A stretch of DNA of 64,000 nt from Bacteroides fragilis NCTC 9343 (GCF_000025985.1 NC_003228.3:3410001-3474000); one strand, 5' to 3'; counted from the first letter of the stretch, positions 1 through 10,034 are shown. Notes: generated by a model not told the origin, from the sequence alone. A program made the numbers and translations.

Positions 1-379
1 CATCGATGATATCGGCAGTCAGTTCCATATAATTATGGTCAACCAATCCGCCGGGACCCAGGATAAAGCCATACAGCTTGTTGTCTTTGTTCAGTGTCTT
101 GATACCATCGAACAGACCAGAGATTACGTTATGTCCGCCCGGAGCCTGTCCTCCTGAAAGGATAACACCTACATTCATAGCGGGGAGCTGGATAGCTTCA
201 CCTTCTTCGAATTTAATCAACGGCATTCCGTAAGTGTTCGGGAACAGTTTCTGGATAGCTTCCTGATCGGCTACTGATTGTGTAGCTGCGCCTTCAACTG
301 CTTTTACTGAGCCTTTCAGCGCTTTCGGAAGTTTGGGCTGATAAGCAGCCCTGGCAATTTGCAATGCACTTTTAGTCAT
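1..379 (-). CDS. pfp: PPi-dependent 6-phosphofructokinase, N-terminal part (cut by window edge)
   Basis: The minus strand reads from an ATG at 379-377 and stays open to base 1, giving the first 126 residues. The segment LSGGQAPGGHNVISGLFDG (about residues 75-93) followed by GFILGPGGLVDH is the nucleotide-binding glycine-rich region of the pyrophosphate--fructose-6-phosphate 1-phosphotransferase family, which phosphorylates fructose-6-phosphate reversibly with PPi in glycolysis. The long N-terminal extension before this motif fits the long-type PPi-PFK (about 550 residues) common in Bacteroides, not the short ATP-PfkA. It is cytosolic. No partner gene is visible because the 3' end lies outside the window. 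The symbol is by family recognition; substrate specificity cannot be judged from this fragment. Confidence 0.9.
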   Translation of the reverse strand, partial: MTKSALQIARAAYQPKLPKALKGSVKAVEGAATQSVADQEAIQKLFPNTYGMPLIKFEEGEAIQLPAMNVGVILSGGQAPGGHNVISGLFDGIKTLNKDNKLYGFILGPGGLVDHNYMELTADIID

Positions 380-593
380 TTTCTTTATCTTATATTTAAA
401 GGTGTTAGTAATTCGAACTTAAAAGTGTCGCAAATTTCGTGTTTTTTTCCGAATTATGAAAGAAAATGATGATTTTGTTCTCTACAGGTATGCCACAGAG
501 CAGACGAAGGGCACGAAGTTTACATCCTTGCTTCTGCAATTCCATAGCACTCCGTACCCTCTTCGCCTGTTCGGCACTATCTGTCAGTCTCTT
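380..593. other. intergenic region between pfp and the M60 gene
   Basis: 214 bases with no credible gene. It must contain the pfp promoter (minus strand); a weak GAAATTTG sequence, one base off the Bacteroides -7 element TAnnTTTG, lies on the minus strand around 431-438. The part nearest the M60 stop codon shows no convincing terminator hairpin. A small plus-strand open frame from 456 runs into the antisense of the M60 gene and is not supported. Confidence 0.4.
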
Positions 594-3413
594 TTAAAAC
601 GTCACTGCAGTCCTGGCTCCCGTAGCAGAAACAGCATATACCTTAAAGCCGTCTTTCCAAGCGGTTTTCATGGTAAACGTAGCAGTACCGGAAGGTGCTA
701 ACAGCCCATCAGAGATACAGACTTTCTTGCCGGTTTCATCTACAACTTCATAAGCTGCCACATTTTTCCAGTTGGTCATGGTAAATGTCGAACCGCTCCG
801 TGTGGCTGTACCGGCTACAATTCCGGGTTTGTCCTTATAAAGTTCTACAGAATTATCCGTTATATATTCCAGAGCAACATCCGGTTTCGGATATCCCAAA
901 GCCTCTACACGACTTCGTATTTCGTCGATACGGGCCTGGGTAACGGTGAGTTTGCCCGTTCCGTAGTCATCCACTGTTATGTCGACCGGAGTCAGAAATC
1001 CCCATTTCGTGAAGAAATCCAGCAAGTTGGCTTTAGCTATCAGACTACAGATATAAACGAACTCAGTCTGCTGTTCCCCGGCCGTTCTCAGATTATCGTG
1101 CGTCCGGATATACTCGTACACATCCGGATAGAATCCTCCTTTGTCAGATTGCTGAAGAGGTGTCCGTCCGAGTACTTTACCGAAATAGAGTTCCAATTGC
1201 CAGAAAGGAACGAGTTTACAGAAAACATCGCTGTCACTTCCAAAATTTCCATGTGGCGCACCTGCCGCAATGATCTGGGTCCAGGCCTTGGAATAACGGT
1301 TACGACTGCCATCTCCCATATCTTCTGTTTGCAAGCGAGAAGGCTGTCCGAAAATTGTAGTCTGGATGTACTCGGACATGATATTGTTCGTTACCTCCGT
1401 TGTCCCCAACCATTTCAATCCGGGACGTGTCTGGTTGCAATGCCCTATTTCATGTGCAGGTCCCCAACATGCAGATGTCTTCAATTTATCCACATTACAA
1501 AGTTCGGCCAGAGTACCGTCATTGTAAGCAGTATGATAACTGGTGGCATACATATAGCTGGTATACATCACATGCAGGTACATGCGATTCTTGAACAGTT
1601 TATTGTATTTATACAATCCCATCAGTTCCATCTCCGAATTCACAATCTGATCATAAGCATCGATCAATGCTTTCCCGTCCGGAGTATGAGTACGGAAACG
1701 CTCGGTCGGGAATGTGAGATGTGCATAATGTCCCACCACATCGAAATACTTATCCACAGCGTTACTCAACAATTTATTCCAATCGGAAGCCTGATGTTTA
1801 GCTACATCGAAATAGCCGTTTACTTGTCCGGAAGCGATATGTATCTTTACAGGCTGAGCAGTTTCATAGTCAGGAGTGTGATACAAAATATACATTAATC
1901 CTTTATTCCGGGCCGTAATCTTGTTGGCCCCTTCAGACAACGGATAAGAGGTTCCTCCGAAACCATCACCACCGGGAACATCCAGATTCTGAATCACTGC
2001 ACTGACAGTCTGCCCATGTGTATCGCCGACAAAAATCATCAGTTGCTCTCCATCTTTAACCGAAATTCCCGTAGGATTATCACGCAGGCTATAAGGACTG
2101 GTCTTATGTGTTTCTGACTGGGCATCCGGATGGGGCCAAGCCTTATATTCCTGAATACGGAACTCTGCCGGATACTTACCCTGCTTCATATAGTAAGCTA
2201 TGTTCTTGTAGAATGAATACGGACAGTTCTCTATTTCTTCATCGGTAAGTCCGGGCTTCAATTCAGAGCATGTACCATCGGTGAAAAGAGTGAGCGGGTC
2301 GAATGCATCCGGATTCTTTTTATAAAATTCCATCTCGGCACAAGCAGCAAATCCCTGCCCGTCTCCCGATCCTGATTTGACAATAAACTGAACCGACGTG
2401 ACTCCGATTTGTGCCTTCGGAAAATTAACACGGACTGCGGCATTCGTCCCCCCGAAGTTTTTAGTCATCACCGTATTCCATTCATCGGTCCCTCTGGTAT
2501 TCGCATTTGACTTTACACGGATCTCCACTTCCTTGAAGTTACCATTCGGTCCTGAGGTACGGGGATAATATATAAGATAGTCCATATCCGAACCCGCAGC
2601 AAAATTATAAGTCAACGTAATGGGGAAATAATGATCTCCCGCGTTATTCCAGTTAGAATGGTAAATAGTGCTCATATCACCATCGAATGATTTATCAATA
2701 TTCGAGCCACCCTGAAAAGAGCTTGCTTCACCTGATTCTACCGGAACCTTAATATCGTCTTTGATACCCTCGAGATTTCCGGATTCATATTCTCCCAATC
2801 CTTTTTGAGTAACAGATACCAAGGCTTCAAGTTCTCCGCCGACCTCTTTCACGGTGATATTGCCCGTACGTTCACTATCTTCCGGATTGGCTGTAACAAT
2901 GTAATTATGCGTCGTAGTCACCATTTCGGATGCACGTGTACCTGCCGGTTTCTCTTTGATCCATTCCGGCAATGTGATAGTCACCGAAACATTTGTAGTT
3001 ACATCGAATGCGATATCACTGCCACTGGCCTCAACGGTAAAGATCTGTTGGGATATCAAAATAGCAGGCTCTGATCCCAATTGGCGTACGTTAACAGTTT
3101 CTGCCAATCCATCGGCAGTAACTTTAATCACTGCCTCCCTTGTCTCTTTTCCATCGTATCCGGACACATTCACCGTCAATGTACTTTCGTTGACAGCAAC
3201 CGAACACCAATCTTTATCAGACCGTGCCGTCCAATGGTCTGCATTGGTAACAATAGCGATGTCACGGGTCCCTGCATCACTTTTAAAATCAATGGCAGAC
3301 TGTGCTACCTCAAGAGTAGTCGATGTTAACGCTCTTTCTTCTTCAGCAGAACAAGCATACAGCAGCAGAGGGATAATAGCTGCAGAAATCATTAGAATTA
3401 GATGTTTCTTCAT
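594..3413 (-). CDS. M60-family (mucin-type glycoprotein) zinc metallopeptidase lipoprotein with BACON and discoidin-like domains
   Basis: 939 residues. A lipoprotein signal ends at LLYAC (Cys21) followed by acidic SAEEE, a pattern typical of Bacteroides surface export. Two BACON-like modules lie at about 35-113 and 116-205, an F5/8-type-C (discoidin-like) module at about 225-365, then the M60/enhancin catalytic region. The zinc motif HEIGH is at 654-658 and the third ligand/catalytic Glu is probably E673 in TTEVTNN, so HExxH-x14-E as expected for PF13402. A small beta domain follows at the C-terminus. M60 enzymes cleave O-glycosylated proteins such as mucins; BACON modules are linked to mucin/carbohydrate adhesion. 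It is the last gene of the fecR-susC-susD-lipoprotein set, so it probably releases glycopeptides for that transporter. Substrate is inferred. Confidence 0.9.
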   Translation of the reverse strand: MKKHLILMISAAIIPLLLYACSAEEERALTSTTLEVAQSAIDFKSDAGTRDIAIVTNADHWTARSDKDWCSVAVNESTLTVNVSGYDGKETREAVIKVTADGLAETVNVRQLGSEPAILISQQIFTVEASGSDIAFDVTTNVSVTITLPEWIKEKPAGTRASEMVTTTHNYIVTANPEDSERTGNITVKEVGGELEALVSVTQKGLGEYESGNLEGIKDDIKVPVESGEASSFQGGSNIDKSFDGDMSTIYHSNWNNAGDHYFPITLTYNFAAGSDMDYLIYYPRTSGPNGNFKEVEIRVKSNANTRGTDEWNTVMTKNFGGTNAAVRVNFPKAQIGVTSVQFIVKSGSGDGQGFAACAEMEFYKKNPDAFDPLTLFTDGTCSELKPGLTDEEIENCPYSFYKNIAYYMKQGKYPAEFRIQEYKAWPHPDAQSETHKTSPYSLRDNPTGISVKDGEQLMIFVGDTHGQTVSAVIQNLDVPGGDGFGGTSYPLSEGANKITARNKGLMYILYHTPDYETAQPVKIHIASGQVNGYFDVAKHQASDWNKLLSNAVDKYFDVVGHYAHLTFPTERFRTHTPDGKALIDAYDQIVNSEMELMGLYKYNKLFKNRMYLHVMYTSYMYATSYHTAYNDGTLAELCNVDKLKTSACWGPAHEIGHCNQTRPGLKWLGTTEVTNNIMSEYIQTTIFGQPSRLQTEDMGDGSRNRYSKAWTQIIAAGAPHGNFGSDSDVFCKLVPFWQLELYFGKVLGRTPLQQSDKGGFYPDVYEYIRTHDNLRTAGEQQTEFVYICSLIAKANLLDFFTKWGFLTPVDITVDDYGTGKLTVTQARIDEIRSRVEALGYPKPDVALEYITDNSVELYKDKPGIVAGTATRSGSTFTMTNWKNVAAYEVVDETGKKVCISDGLLAPSGTATFTMKTAWKDGFKVYAVSATGARTAVTF

Positions 3414-3781
3414 GTTATTAGGGTAAATTAAACATAAGATAAATAAAACAAAGGAAATACAAATTTTGTTCTCATAAAAGACTTCACTTGTATTTCCTTT
3501 TTAATAATTACTTGATTCTCGTATTTAGCATCAATCTGACAACCATAGGTGGCCAAATTCATACTACATTATATAGGTACCTATTGAATCCTGTTTTAGA
3601 AACTGCTTTTGAATGAATCGTCTAATGATTTGAGATGAATTTTCACGGTTATTCCGGTTGTTATAAGAGGAAGATAACAAGCTATCTGACGATTAAAAGA
3701 ATCGAAACAGACCGGAATATCACTCAAAACATAGGCAAAAGTCAATCAAAAAAGATATGTATAGAAATTCAAAACAGTTTC
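3414..3781. other. long intergenic region inside the SusCD/M60 locus
   Basis: 368 bases separate the discoidin-like lipoprotein from the M60 gene, unusually wide for genes that otherwise look like one operon. It contains one clear hairpin (3450-3500, listed separately). No open frame here looks like a protein, and I saw no TAnnTTTG on the minus strand that would give the M60 gene its own promoter. Confidence 0.5.
3450..3500 (-). terminator. hairpin between the lipoprotein gene and the M60 gene
   Basis: AAAGGAAATACAA (3450-3462) is the exact reverse complement of TTGTATTTCCTTT (3488-3500), a 13-bp stem with a 25-base loop. On the minus-strand transcript it is followed by a U-rich stretch (GTTTTATTT), so it could act as a leaky terminator or attenuator that lowers M60 expression relative to susCD, or as an mRNA end-stabiliser. 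A-T richness makes it weak; function is inferred. Confidence 0.45.
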
Positions 3782-4684
3782 TTATTCAATGGTAGTCTCT
3801 CCGGTTTCCGGATCATAGGTTTTCACAATTACCTTCGAAAGGCCGAGTTCTGCCAACGCAATCCAGTTGGAGCCGCTTGTAGAAGATTTCACCTTAAACC
3901 AAAGATAGCGGTAAGATGCACCGGCTTTTATTATATCCGATTCGTAAGACGCAGCTTTTGTATTAGGCAAATTACTCAAAGACGCCAACAAAGTGGTCTG
4001 GCTCTCATCATAATTCTTTCCATCAAAAGTATTGCTGCCCAGAATATCCATCTCTTTGGGATTGTCTTTATTGTTATTGTCACGACAAACATAGGAGAAC
4101 AGGAAAGTGGACAAAGCATTCTCTTCACCCAAGTCGACCACAATATAGTGAGGGAAAGGCGTAGGACTGCTCCATGACATGTGGAAATAAGTGTCATTCC
4201 TTCCATCCACCAAGTTTGCGATAGGTCCTTCACTACTCTCCTGATCATCTGTATACAACTGTTTTGCAGACAAGGTTATAGGATTCCGGTCAGTCTTGAT
4301 CTGTTTCAGAGCAGGAAGTGCCTGTGCCATGATACTGCAACTTTGCGAAGCTTCCCCGGCACGATTGCAAGGTTGCAATGTAAAGTTAATGTCACCATAC
4401 CGATGCAGCAGATTGTCCACCAACATGGTATCACTATTCACACTTGCCAATCTCATACATTTCTTCCCGTCTTCAGGTAATGTATAGGTCACTTTTACAT
4501 AATAATAATTAGAATCGGCTGGTACGGTCCATTTCAATTTGATAGCACCGGCTTTGGCTTCAGCCGACAGTGAATTCTGATCTATAGAGGTCGGCATGGG
4601 ATACTTCTCATCGCTGGAGCAGCCGATCATATTTATCAGGCCCAGTATCACACACAGGCCAAGTAATATTTTTTTCATCTTCAT
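3782..4684 (-). CDS. surface lipoprotein with Fn3-like and F5/8 type C (discoidin) domains, SusE-position
   Basis: 300 residues with a lipoprotein signal ending MIGC (Cys22) and SSDE after it. Residues about 35-125 resemble a fibronectin-III-like/DUF4959 module (KLKWTVPADSNYYYVKVTYT). Residues about 150-290 look like a galactose-binding/discoidin fold: the segment VDGRNDTYFHMSWSSP and the later YRYLWFKVKSS match the F5/8C pattern. It follows susD by only 15 bases, the place where SusE/SusF-type surface glycan-binding proteins are encoded, so it probably binds the glycoprotein or glycan target on the cell surface. The M60 protein has a similar discoidin-like module. Ligand unknown. Confidence 0.8.
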   Translation of the reverse strand: MKMKKILLGLCVILGLINMIGCSSDEKYPMPTSIDQNSLSAEAKAGAIKLKWTVPADSNYYYVKVTYTLPEDGKKCMRLASVNSDTMLVDNLLHRYGDINFTLQPCNRAGEASQSCSIMAQALPALKQIKTDRNPITLSAKQLYTDDQESSEGPIANLVDGRNDTYFHMSWSSPTPFPHYIVVDLGEENALSTFLFSYVCRDNNNKDNPKEMDILGSNTFDGKNYDESQTTLLASLSNLPNTKAASYESDIIKAGASYRYLWFKVKSSTSGSNWIALAELGLSKVIVKTYDPETGETTIE

Positions 4685-4699
4685 TTCTCTTTAAAAAGA

Positions 4700-6610
4700 T
4701 TAATAACCCGGATTGTTTACTAATTTTTCATTTCTGTTAATATCGGCAGAAGGTATGGGCAACAGATATTGAGTCGGCGCCTCGAACTTACGCTCAAAGT
4801 CAATAGTCTTCACTATCGCATAATCTTCTATGGTAGTAGCAGCAATATTCAACCCCTTAGCCTTGACATTAAAATATTGTCCAGCCAGCAGCCAACGGCG
4901 CATATCCCAGAAATTCTGGTTTTCCAAATAAAGTTCATTCATTCTCTCCTGCCGTACAATCTGACGTAATTTTGTCTGATCCAATGCAGCAACACCACTC
5001 CATGCTGTTTCTACTGTAGGGATACCGGCACGTTCTCTGACTTTGTTCAGATATTGTTTGGCTGTCTCCAGATCATTAGTCTCCACACATGCTTCGGCAT
5101 ATGCCAAATACAAGTCGGCAAGACGAATAATGGGCCAGGGATACTGATTCAATTTCGTAGCATTTGTAGAAACAACAGTATTAGGATCGACACCTTTTTT
5201 GTTCAGATAACCACTTGGAGTATAGTTACCCGGTCGCTGTACGGTGGCCGTACCACGACTGCAGTTACCTCCCAATACAAAATCGCATATCAATCTGCTA
5301 TCCGAATTATCTTTCTTACCGTTACTCATAACATAGGCCGGATTAGTTGACCCGTTCATCACTTCGTAATATCCACCCTGAAAAGCTACCCAAGCATAAA
5401 AGCGAGGTTCACGATCCAAATTAAACAGAAGTGTTTTACTTCCTTCATGAGCCTCGTCAGCATGGCTGGCATCCACATTGACGATCTTTAATTTGTCTTT
5501 ATCTTTATACTCCGGATCTTCGTCCCAAGGTAAACCGTTTTTAGTATAAAAACGATTTAACATGGTCCATGTCGGGCCGACACCATTCCACGCCCAGCCG
5601 TCAGTCACAAATGGTAACGATTTGTTTTGTATACCATACGAGCCTTCACTACGCGTTTCTGCCAGAAGAACCTCCGGATTACGCGAATCCCAATCGACCA
5701 AGCTGGTTCGAAGACACCGGACAGGACCTGCCGCCGGATAGGGATTCGCATCCTCATTACCTATCTTATAGTCTTGCTTTACATACAAAGCATGTCCGTT
5801 CTGCTCGGCAAGGTCAATCGCCTCTTTAATAGCTGTCTTTGCTTTTACCCACTTATTAGGATCATAAGTCAGAGGCATTAACTGACTACCGGATTTATCT
5901 GTAAAATTACTATAGAAACTTGAGTTTCCATTGAATAACGGAGAAGCTGCATACAAAAGCATTTTCGCTTTCACAGCCTTAGCTCCTACACTGGTTGCCA
6001 GTCCGTAATCTTCTTTATTGGTACGTATGGCAGGCAATGAACTTGCGGCTTCATCCAATAAATTGCATATCCAGTCTACACATTCGTCATATGAAGTTCG
6101 GGGTAAATATTCTGCTTGCGAAGCATTTACATCCGGTAGTTCCTTGATCAGGATAATAGGTCCGTAACAACGTGCCAACTGATAATGATAATAAGCAATC
6201 AGAAACTTAACCTGTGCGATATAGTCTGTTTTTACACTTTCAGTCAGGTCGGGTACCTTGTCTACATTTTCCAGAAATATATAGCACTGACGCAATCCTT
6301 GAAAAAATGTATTCCAATAAGAAATCACCGGCGAAGAAGCCGTATAGTTGCCTTTTGGAAAACTGGCAAACGTTTCATGTTCAAAAGCCGTTATCACTTC
6401 ATCTCCTGTCAGCAAATCGAGACTGCCTGATGCCACATTACTTTGCGGCAAATAGCCATAGCAAGAATAAACAAAATTCTTAGCCGCATTCCGGTCTTTA
6501 AATGCATCTGCCTCAGTCGTTATTTCATCCGGAACAATATCCAGAAAGTCGCAGGAACTATATCCTATCGTCAGCAAAAACAAAAATAGGAGTTTATATA
6601 TTATCTTCAT
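4700..6610 (-). CDS. susD: SusD/RagB-family nutrient-binding outer-membrane lipoprotein
   Basis: 636 residues. The signal peptide ends in SSC (Cys20) followed by DFLDIVPDE, the classic SusD start. The TPR-rich body carries family landmarks: YFLARCYGPI-like segment (YHYQLARCYGPIILI), the RTSYDECVDW block and the C-terminal LPIPSADINRNEKLVNNPGY ending. SusD proteins sit on top of the SusC barrel as a hinged lid and capture glycans or peptides. It starts 9 bases after the susC stop, so translation is probably coupled. Length (usual 500-650) is normal. The symbol marks the family; the ligand is likely a glycoprotein product, judged from the neighbouring M60 peptidase. Confidence 0.95.
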   Translation of the reverse strand: MKIIYKLLFLFLLTIGYSSCDFLDIVPDEITTEADAFKDRNAAKNFVYSCYGYLPQSNVASGSLDLLTGDEVITAFEHETFASFPKGNYTASSPVISYWNTFFQGLRQCYIFLENVDKVPDLTESVKTDYIAQVKFLIAYYHYQLARCYGPIILIKELPDVNASQAEYLPRTSYDECVDWICNLLDEAASSLPAIRTNKEDYGLATSVGAKAVKAKMLLYAASPLFNGNSSFYSNFTDKSGSQLMPLTYDPNKWVKAKTAIKEAIDLAEQNGHALYVKQDYKIGNEDANPYPAAGPVRCLRTSLVDWDSRNPEVLLAETRSEGSYGIQNKSLPFVTDGWAWNGVGPTWTMLNRFYTKNGLPWDEDPEYKDKDKLKIVNVDASHADEAHEGSKTLLFNLDREPRFYAWVAFQGGYYEVMNGSTNPAYVMSNGKKDNSDSRLICDFVLGGNCSRGTATVQRPGNYTPSGYLNKKGVDPNTVVSTNATKLNQYPWPIIRLADLYLAYAEACVETNDLETAKQYLNKVRERAGIPTVETAWSGVAALDQTKLRQIVRQERMNELYLENQNFWDMRRWLLAGQYFNVKAKGLNIAATTIEDYAIVKTIDFERKFEAPTQYLLPIPSADINRNEKLVNNPGY

Positions 6611-6619
6611 AAGTATATA

Positions 6620-9600
6620 TTATTTAAAAGTTAATTGAATACCAACATTATATGTACGTTGTGTCGGGTATTTCATACCGGCACCTCCACCCATTTCAGG
6701 ATCCCATAGCTTAAATGGAGAAAAGGTCAACAAGTTACTTCCGTTCACATAGATTCTTGCCCATTTGAAACGATAGCCGATTTCGGCATTCCGCAATTTC
6801 AGGAACGAAGCATTCCGCAGCCAATAAGAAGAAGACGCCGTATTGTTGTTGTTATTATATTGTGTCAATCGCGGATACCGTGCATTCGGATTCTGATTAT
6901 CTTTGCTCCAATGATCATCAGAAATCCATTTCAGAACATTATTTTTACTTTGCGTTCCAAATGGTTCGAAACCGCTCATCATAAATGACACGCGCGCTTG
7001 TCCCTGAAAGAAGAAAGAGAAATCCCAATTCTTCCATGTAATAGAGGGACCAAATCCGTATATTATCTCCGGAATTGTGGGATATCCTAATACCACTCTG
7101 TCATCTGATGTTATTTTTCCATCATAATTACCGCTCGCGTCCGGCTGATCTACATACTTCACATCGCCCGGTGCAATAGCAATATTACCGATAGTCGACT
7201 GAGGATTATTCGCAATATCAGCTTCATCAATATACAATCCGTCTGCTACATATCCCCAGATTGAGTTCAGGCTCTTTCCAACCTGCGATAATGCCGGACG
7301 AAGTCCTGCCGCTTCATCATACTTCAAAACCTCATTGTGTGCATAGGTAAAAGTTCCTTTCATCTGGATAGAAAAGTTCCGGTTCAACTGTTTTCCATAA
7401 TCCAAAGCAAGGTCAAATCCTGTATTCTTCACTTTAGCGAAATTACCGTAGATTTTAGTACTGGCAGTTCCCAGATAATTCGGTATGGAATTTTTCTGCT
7501 GAAAAATATTATCTCTAATCTCCCTGAATCCGTCGACAGTGATATTTAATGAATTGAAGAGCTGTAAATCGACACCCACATTCAGTTTATTTCCGACTTC
7601 CCACGTAAGTTCATTATTCTGGAAGCGATTATAAGTAGGTCCTGATAATGAAGTGGTACTACCACCATATCCGGTTGTATAAGACGGGCTTTCAGTCAAA
7701 TTCACGATTGCCAGATAAGCAAAACGGTCACTGCCGATTTGATCGTTACCTACCAAACCATACGAACCGCGGACTTTAAAATTGGAAATAACCGGTTTTA
7801 TCGGCTTCCAAAATTTTTCTTCACTGATATTCCATCCCAACGATATGGATGGGAACAGTCCCCAACGATGCCCTTTGGCAAAACTCTCAGAACCATTGTA
7901 GCCCGCATTTACTTCAAGCATATACCGATGATCGTAATCATAAGACAAACGTGCCGCCACACCCATTTTACGTTTTGGAAGCGAAGCAATAAGACTGCTG
8001 TTTACATTCGTATTGTAATCATCCTGGTTATAAAGCAACATACCACTTACATTGTGCGAACCGAACGAACGTTCGTAATTCAGGTATCCCTGAATATAAA
8101 ACCGACGGTCACCGTTGGTACCGAAAAAGGCATCCATCGTATGATTACTCGGTTCTCCGATAGGTGTATTGGTAAAGTCATAGGAACCGTCTTCATTCTG
8201 TTTATAATCGGAAAGCTGATAACTATTATATCCTTGCAGACGGAACTTCTGATTATAACTCCAATTCTTAAATGAAACCAAAGCTCTGAAGCTTAATCCC
8301 TTCGTTATAAAATCCAGTTTCTGATCCCAGTTTACATTGGCTACTACCGTACTCTCAAACGTATCCTTGTAACCTGCACTTGAAAGAGCTACCGGATTGA
8401 GCGGCTGATAATTTCCGGCAAGGATACCTCCCCAATGGTACCATGTGTCAGATCCCTGCGGAAACATAACCGGAAAATCAACAGGATTGGTTCCCATAAT
8501 AGCACTGAATATATCGCCTACGCCATTACCATCCTTAGTTGTCAAAGGACCATGCATATCATTCAACTGTACATTCAGGTGAAGCGAAATGGTAGAAGAC
8601 TTAGAGAGATGAAAATCCACGTTGTTCTGGAACGCATATTTCATGTAGTCTATATTATTTTTATAAGAGAAGAAGTCACTGGAACGATCTTTCAACATTC
8701 CAGTTTCATGATTCATATTGACATTCATAAAATAAGTAATTTTAGATGTACCTCCACGTACATTAAAATTCGCTTTTTGATTAAATGTCGCATCTTTGAA
8801 GACCTCCTTGTACCAGTCCACATTAGGATAAATATAAGGATTCAGATTATGGATCGTACCATTTATTTTTTCATCAGAATAGAGCACAGCCCCTGTTCCC
8901 TGATTGGTAACCGCTTCATTGTACAAACGCATATAAGTGGGTCCGTCAACAATTTCCGGTTTCTTAGTCGGAGTATTTACATAGCCTTCTAAACGTACGC
9001 CGATGATCGGTCTGTCCAAGTCACTTCCCGATTTTGTTTTAACGATAAGTACACCGTTTGCTCCACGAGTACCATACATCGCCGATGCCGTCGCATCCTT
9101 CAATACGGAAAAGCTTTCAATTACTTCAGGATCCAACGAATTCAAGTCCGCTTTGGATACTTCAACTCCATCCAAAATAATTAGAGGAGAAGTCGCTCCG
9201 TTCATGGTTGCAACACCACGAATGAAAAAGTCCGCAGAATTCTGTCCCGGTTCTCCACTACGTTGGTAAGCAATCACACCCGACAAGCGTCCGGCAAATG
9301 AAGAAGAAAGGTTGGCAGAAGGTACCAGAAGATCCGAAGGACGAACCGACTGAATCGATCCGGTGATAGTCTCCTTTTTCTGTCCCGTACCAAAAGCAGT
9401 GACCACCACCTCATCCAGTTGCTGGGCATCTTCCGCAAGAGTGATAGACATTACCTTTTGACTACCGACTTTAACTTTCTTGGTAACATATCCTATATAT
9501 GAAATCTGTATTTCATTTTTAGGAAATGCCGCTAATTCAAATTTACCATCTACATCGGTAATCACACCTGTGGTAGTACCCAGTAATTGCACTGTTGCAC

Positions 9601-9997
9601 CGATGATAGGTTCACCGGTTTTTGAATCTGTTACTATACCAATGATTTTTGCCTTTTTCTGTTGTGTACTTTCCGTTTTCTCAACTTTAAGAATAACTTC
9701 ATTCCCTTTAATAACATAACTGATATTACTCCCTTTAAAGACTTCGTTCAAGACGTCATCAATAGAACCTTTACAATCGATACTCTTAAGAGTTGTGTTT
9801 TTCAAATCATTAGCGTTATAGAAAAAAGTATATTGACTGCTTTTTTCTATGAGCCGGATGGCTTGAGGAATAGTGAGAGACTGACCTTTAACCACAATCT
9901 GTCCTTGCGCAGCAAGTGCAGACAGCGGATAAAGCAACAAAGCCATAACGATGTATTTGAGACACCGCTTCTGACAAGAAAATAAAAACTTGTTCAT
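6620..9997 (-). CDS. susC: SusC/RagA-family TonB-dependent transporter with N-terminal STN signalling domain
   Basis: 1125 residues. After a signal peptide (cleavage near ALAAQG) there is a secretin/TonB short N-terminal (STN) domain at about 35-105, a carboxypeptidase-D-like regulatory domain at about 117-200, a TonB box-like DEVVVTAFG, a plug (LIILDGVEV, GTRGANGVLIVKTKSG) and a long beta barrel ending in NVGIQLTFK. STN domains occur in transporters that signal ligand binding to a FecR-type anti-sigma factor, so this one should control its own expression through the FecR encoded just upstream (37 bases away) and the ECF sigma factor at 11418. It is the import channel of the SusCD complex. 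No sign of damage. Confidence 0.96.
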   Translation of the reverse strand: MNKFLFSCQKRCLKYIVMALLLYPLSALAAQGQIVVKGQSLTIPQAIRLIEKSSQYTFFYNANDLKNTTLKSIDCKGSIDDVLNEVFKGSNISYVIKGNEVILKVEKTESTQQKKAKIIGIVTDSKTGEPIIGATVQLLGTTTGVITDVDGKFELAAFPKNEIQISYIGYVTKKVKVGSQKVMSITLAEDAQQLDEVVVTAFGTGQKKETITGSIQSVRPSDLLVPSANLSSSFAGRLSGVIAYQRSGEPGQNSADFFIRGVATMNGATSPLIILDGVEVSKADLNSLDPEVIESFSVLKDATASAMYGTRGANGVLIVKTKSGSDLDRPIIGVRLEGYVNTPTKKPEIVDGPTYMRLYNEAVTNQGTGAVLYSDEKINGTIHNLNPYIYPNVDWYKEVFKDATFNQKANFNVRGGTSKITYFMNVNMNHETGMLKDRSSDFFSYKNNIDYMKYAFQNNVDFHLSKSSTISLHLNVQLNDMHGPLTTKDGNGVGDIFSAIMGTNPVDFPVMFPQGSDTWYHWGGILAGNYQPLNPVALSSAGYKDTFESTVVANVNWDQKLDFITKGLSFRALVSFKNWSYNQKFRLQGYNSYQLSDYKQNEDGSYDFTNTPIGEPSNHTMDAFFGTNGDRRFYIQGYLNYERSFGSHNVSGMLLYNQDDYNTNVNSSLIASLPKRKMGVAARLSYDYDHRYMLEVNAGYNGSESFAKGHRWGLFPSISLGWNISEEKFWKPIKPVISNFKVRGSYGLVGNDQIGSDRFAYLAIVNLTESPSYTTGYGGSTTSLSGPTYNRFQNNELTWEVGNKLNVGVDLQLFNSLNITVDGFREIRDNIFQQKNSIPNYLGTASTKIYGNFAKVKNTGFDLALDYGKQLNRNFSIQMKGTFTYAHNEVLKYDEAAGLRPALSQVGKSLNSIWGYVADGLYIDEADIANNPQSTIGNIAIAPGDVKYVDQPDASGNYDGKITSDDRVVLGYPTIPEIIYGFGPSITWKNWDFSFFFQGQARVSFMMSGFEPFGTQSKNNVLKWISDDHWSKDNQNPNARYPRLTQYNNNNNTASSSYWLRNASFLKLRNAEIGYRFKWARIYVNGSNLLTFSPFKLWDPEMGGGAGMKYPTQRTYNVGIQLTFK

Positions 9998-10034
9998 GCT
10001 TCAATTTTTAGATTTAACATTGGGTTAATAAATA

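Noticed and set aside
1098..1898. 266-codon plus-strand open frame
   Set aside because: It lies wholly antisense to the M60 peptidase gene, whose domains and motifs are clear; no protein features on this strand.
3450..3500. Possible second small inverton (13-bp inverted repeats)
   Set aside because: Only 25 bases lie between the arms, no promoter or coding part would be flipped, and the arms lack the dyad core seen at 10744; a hairpin explains it better.
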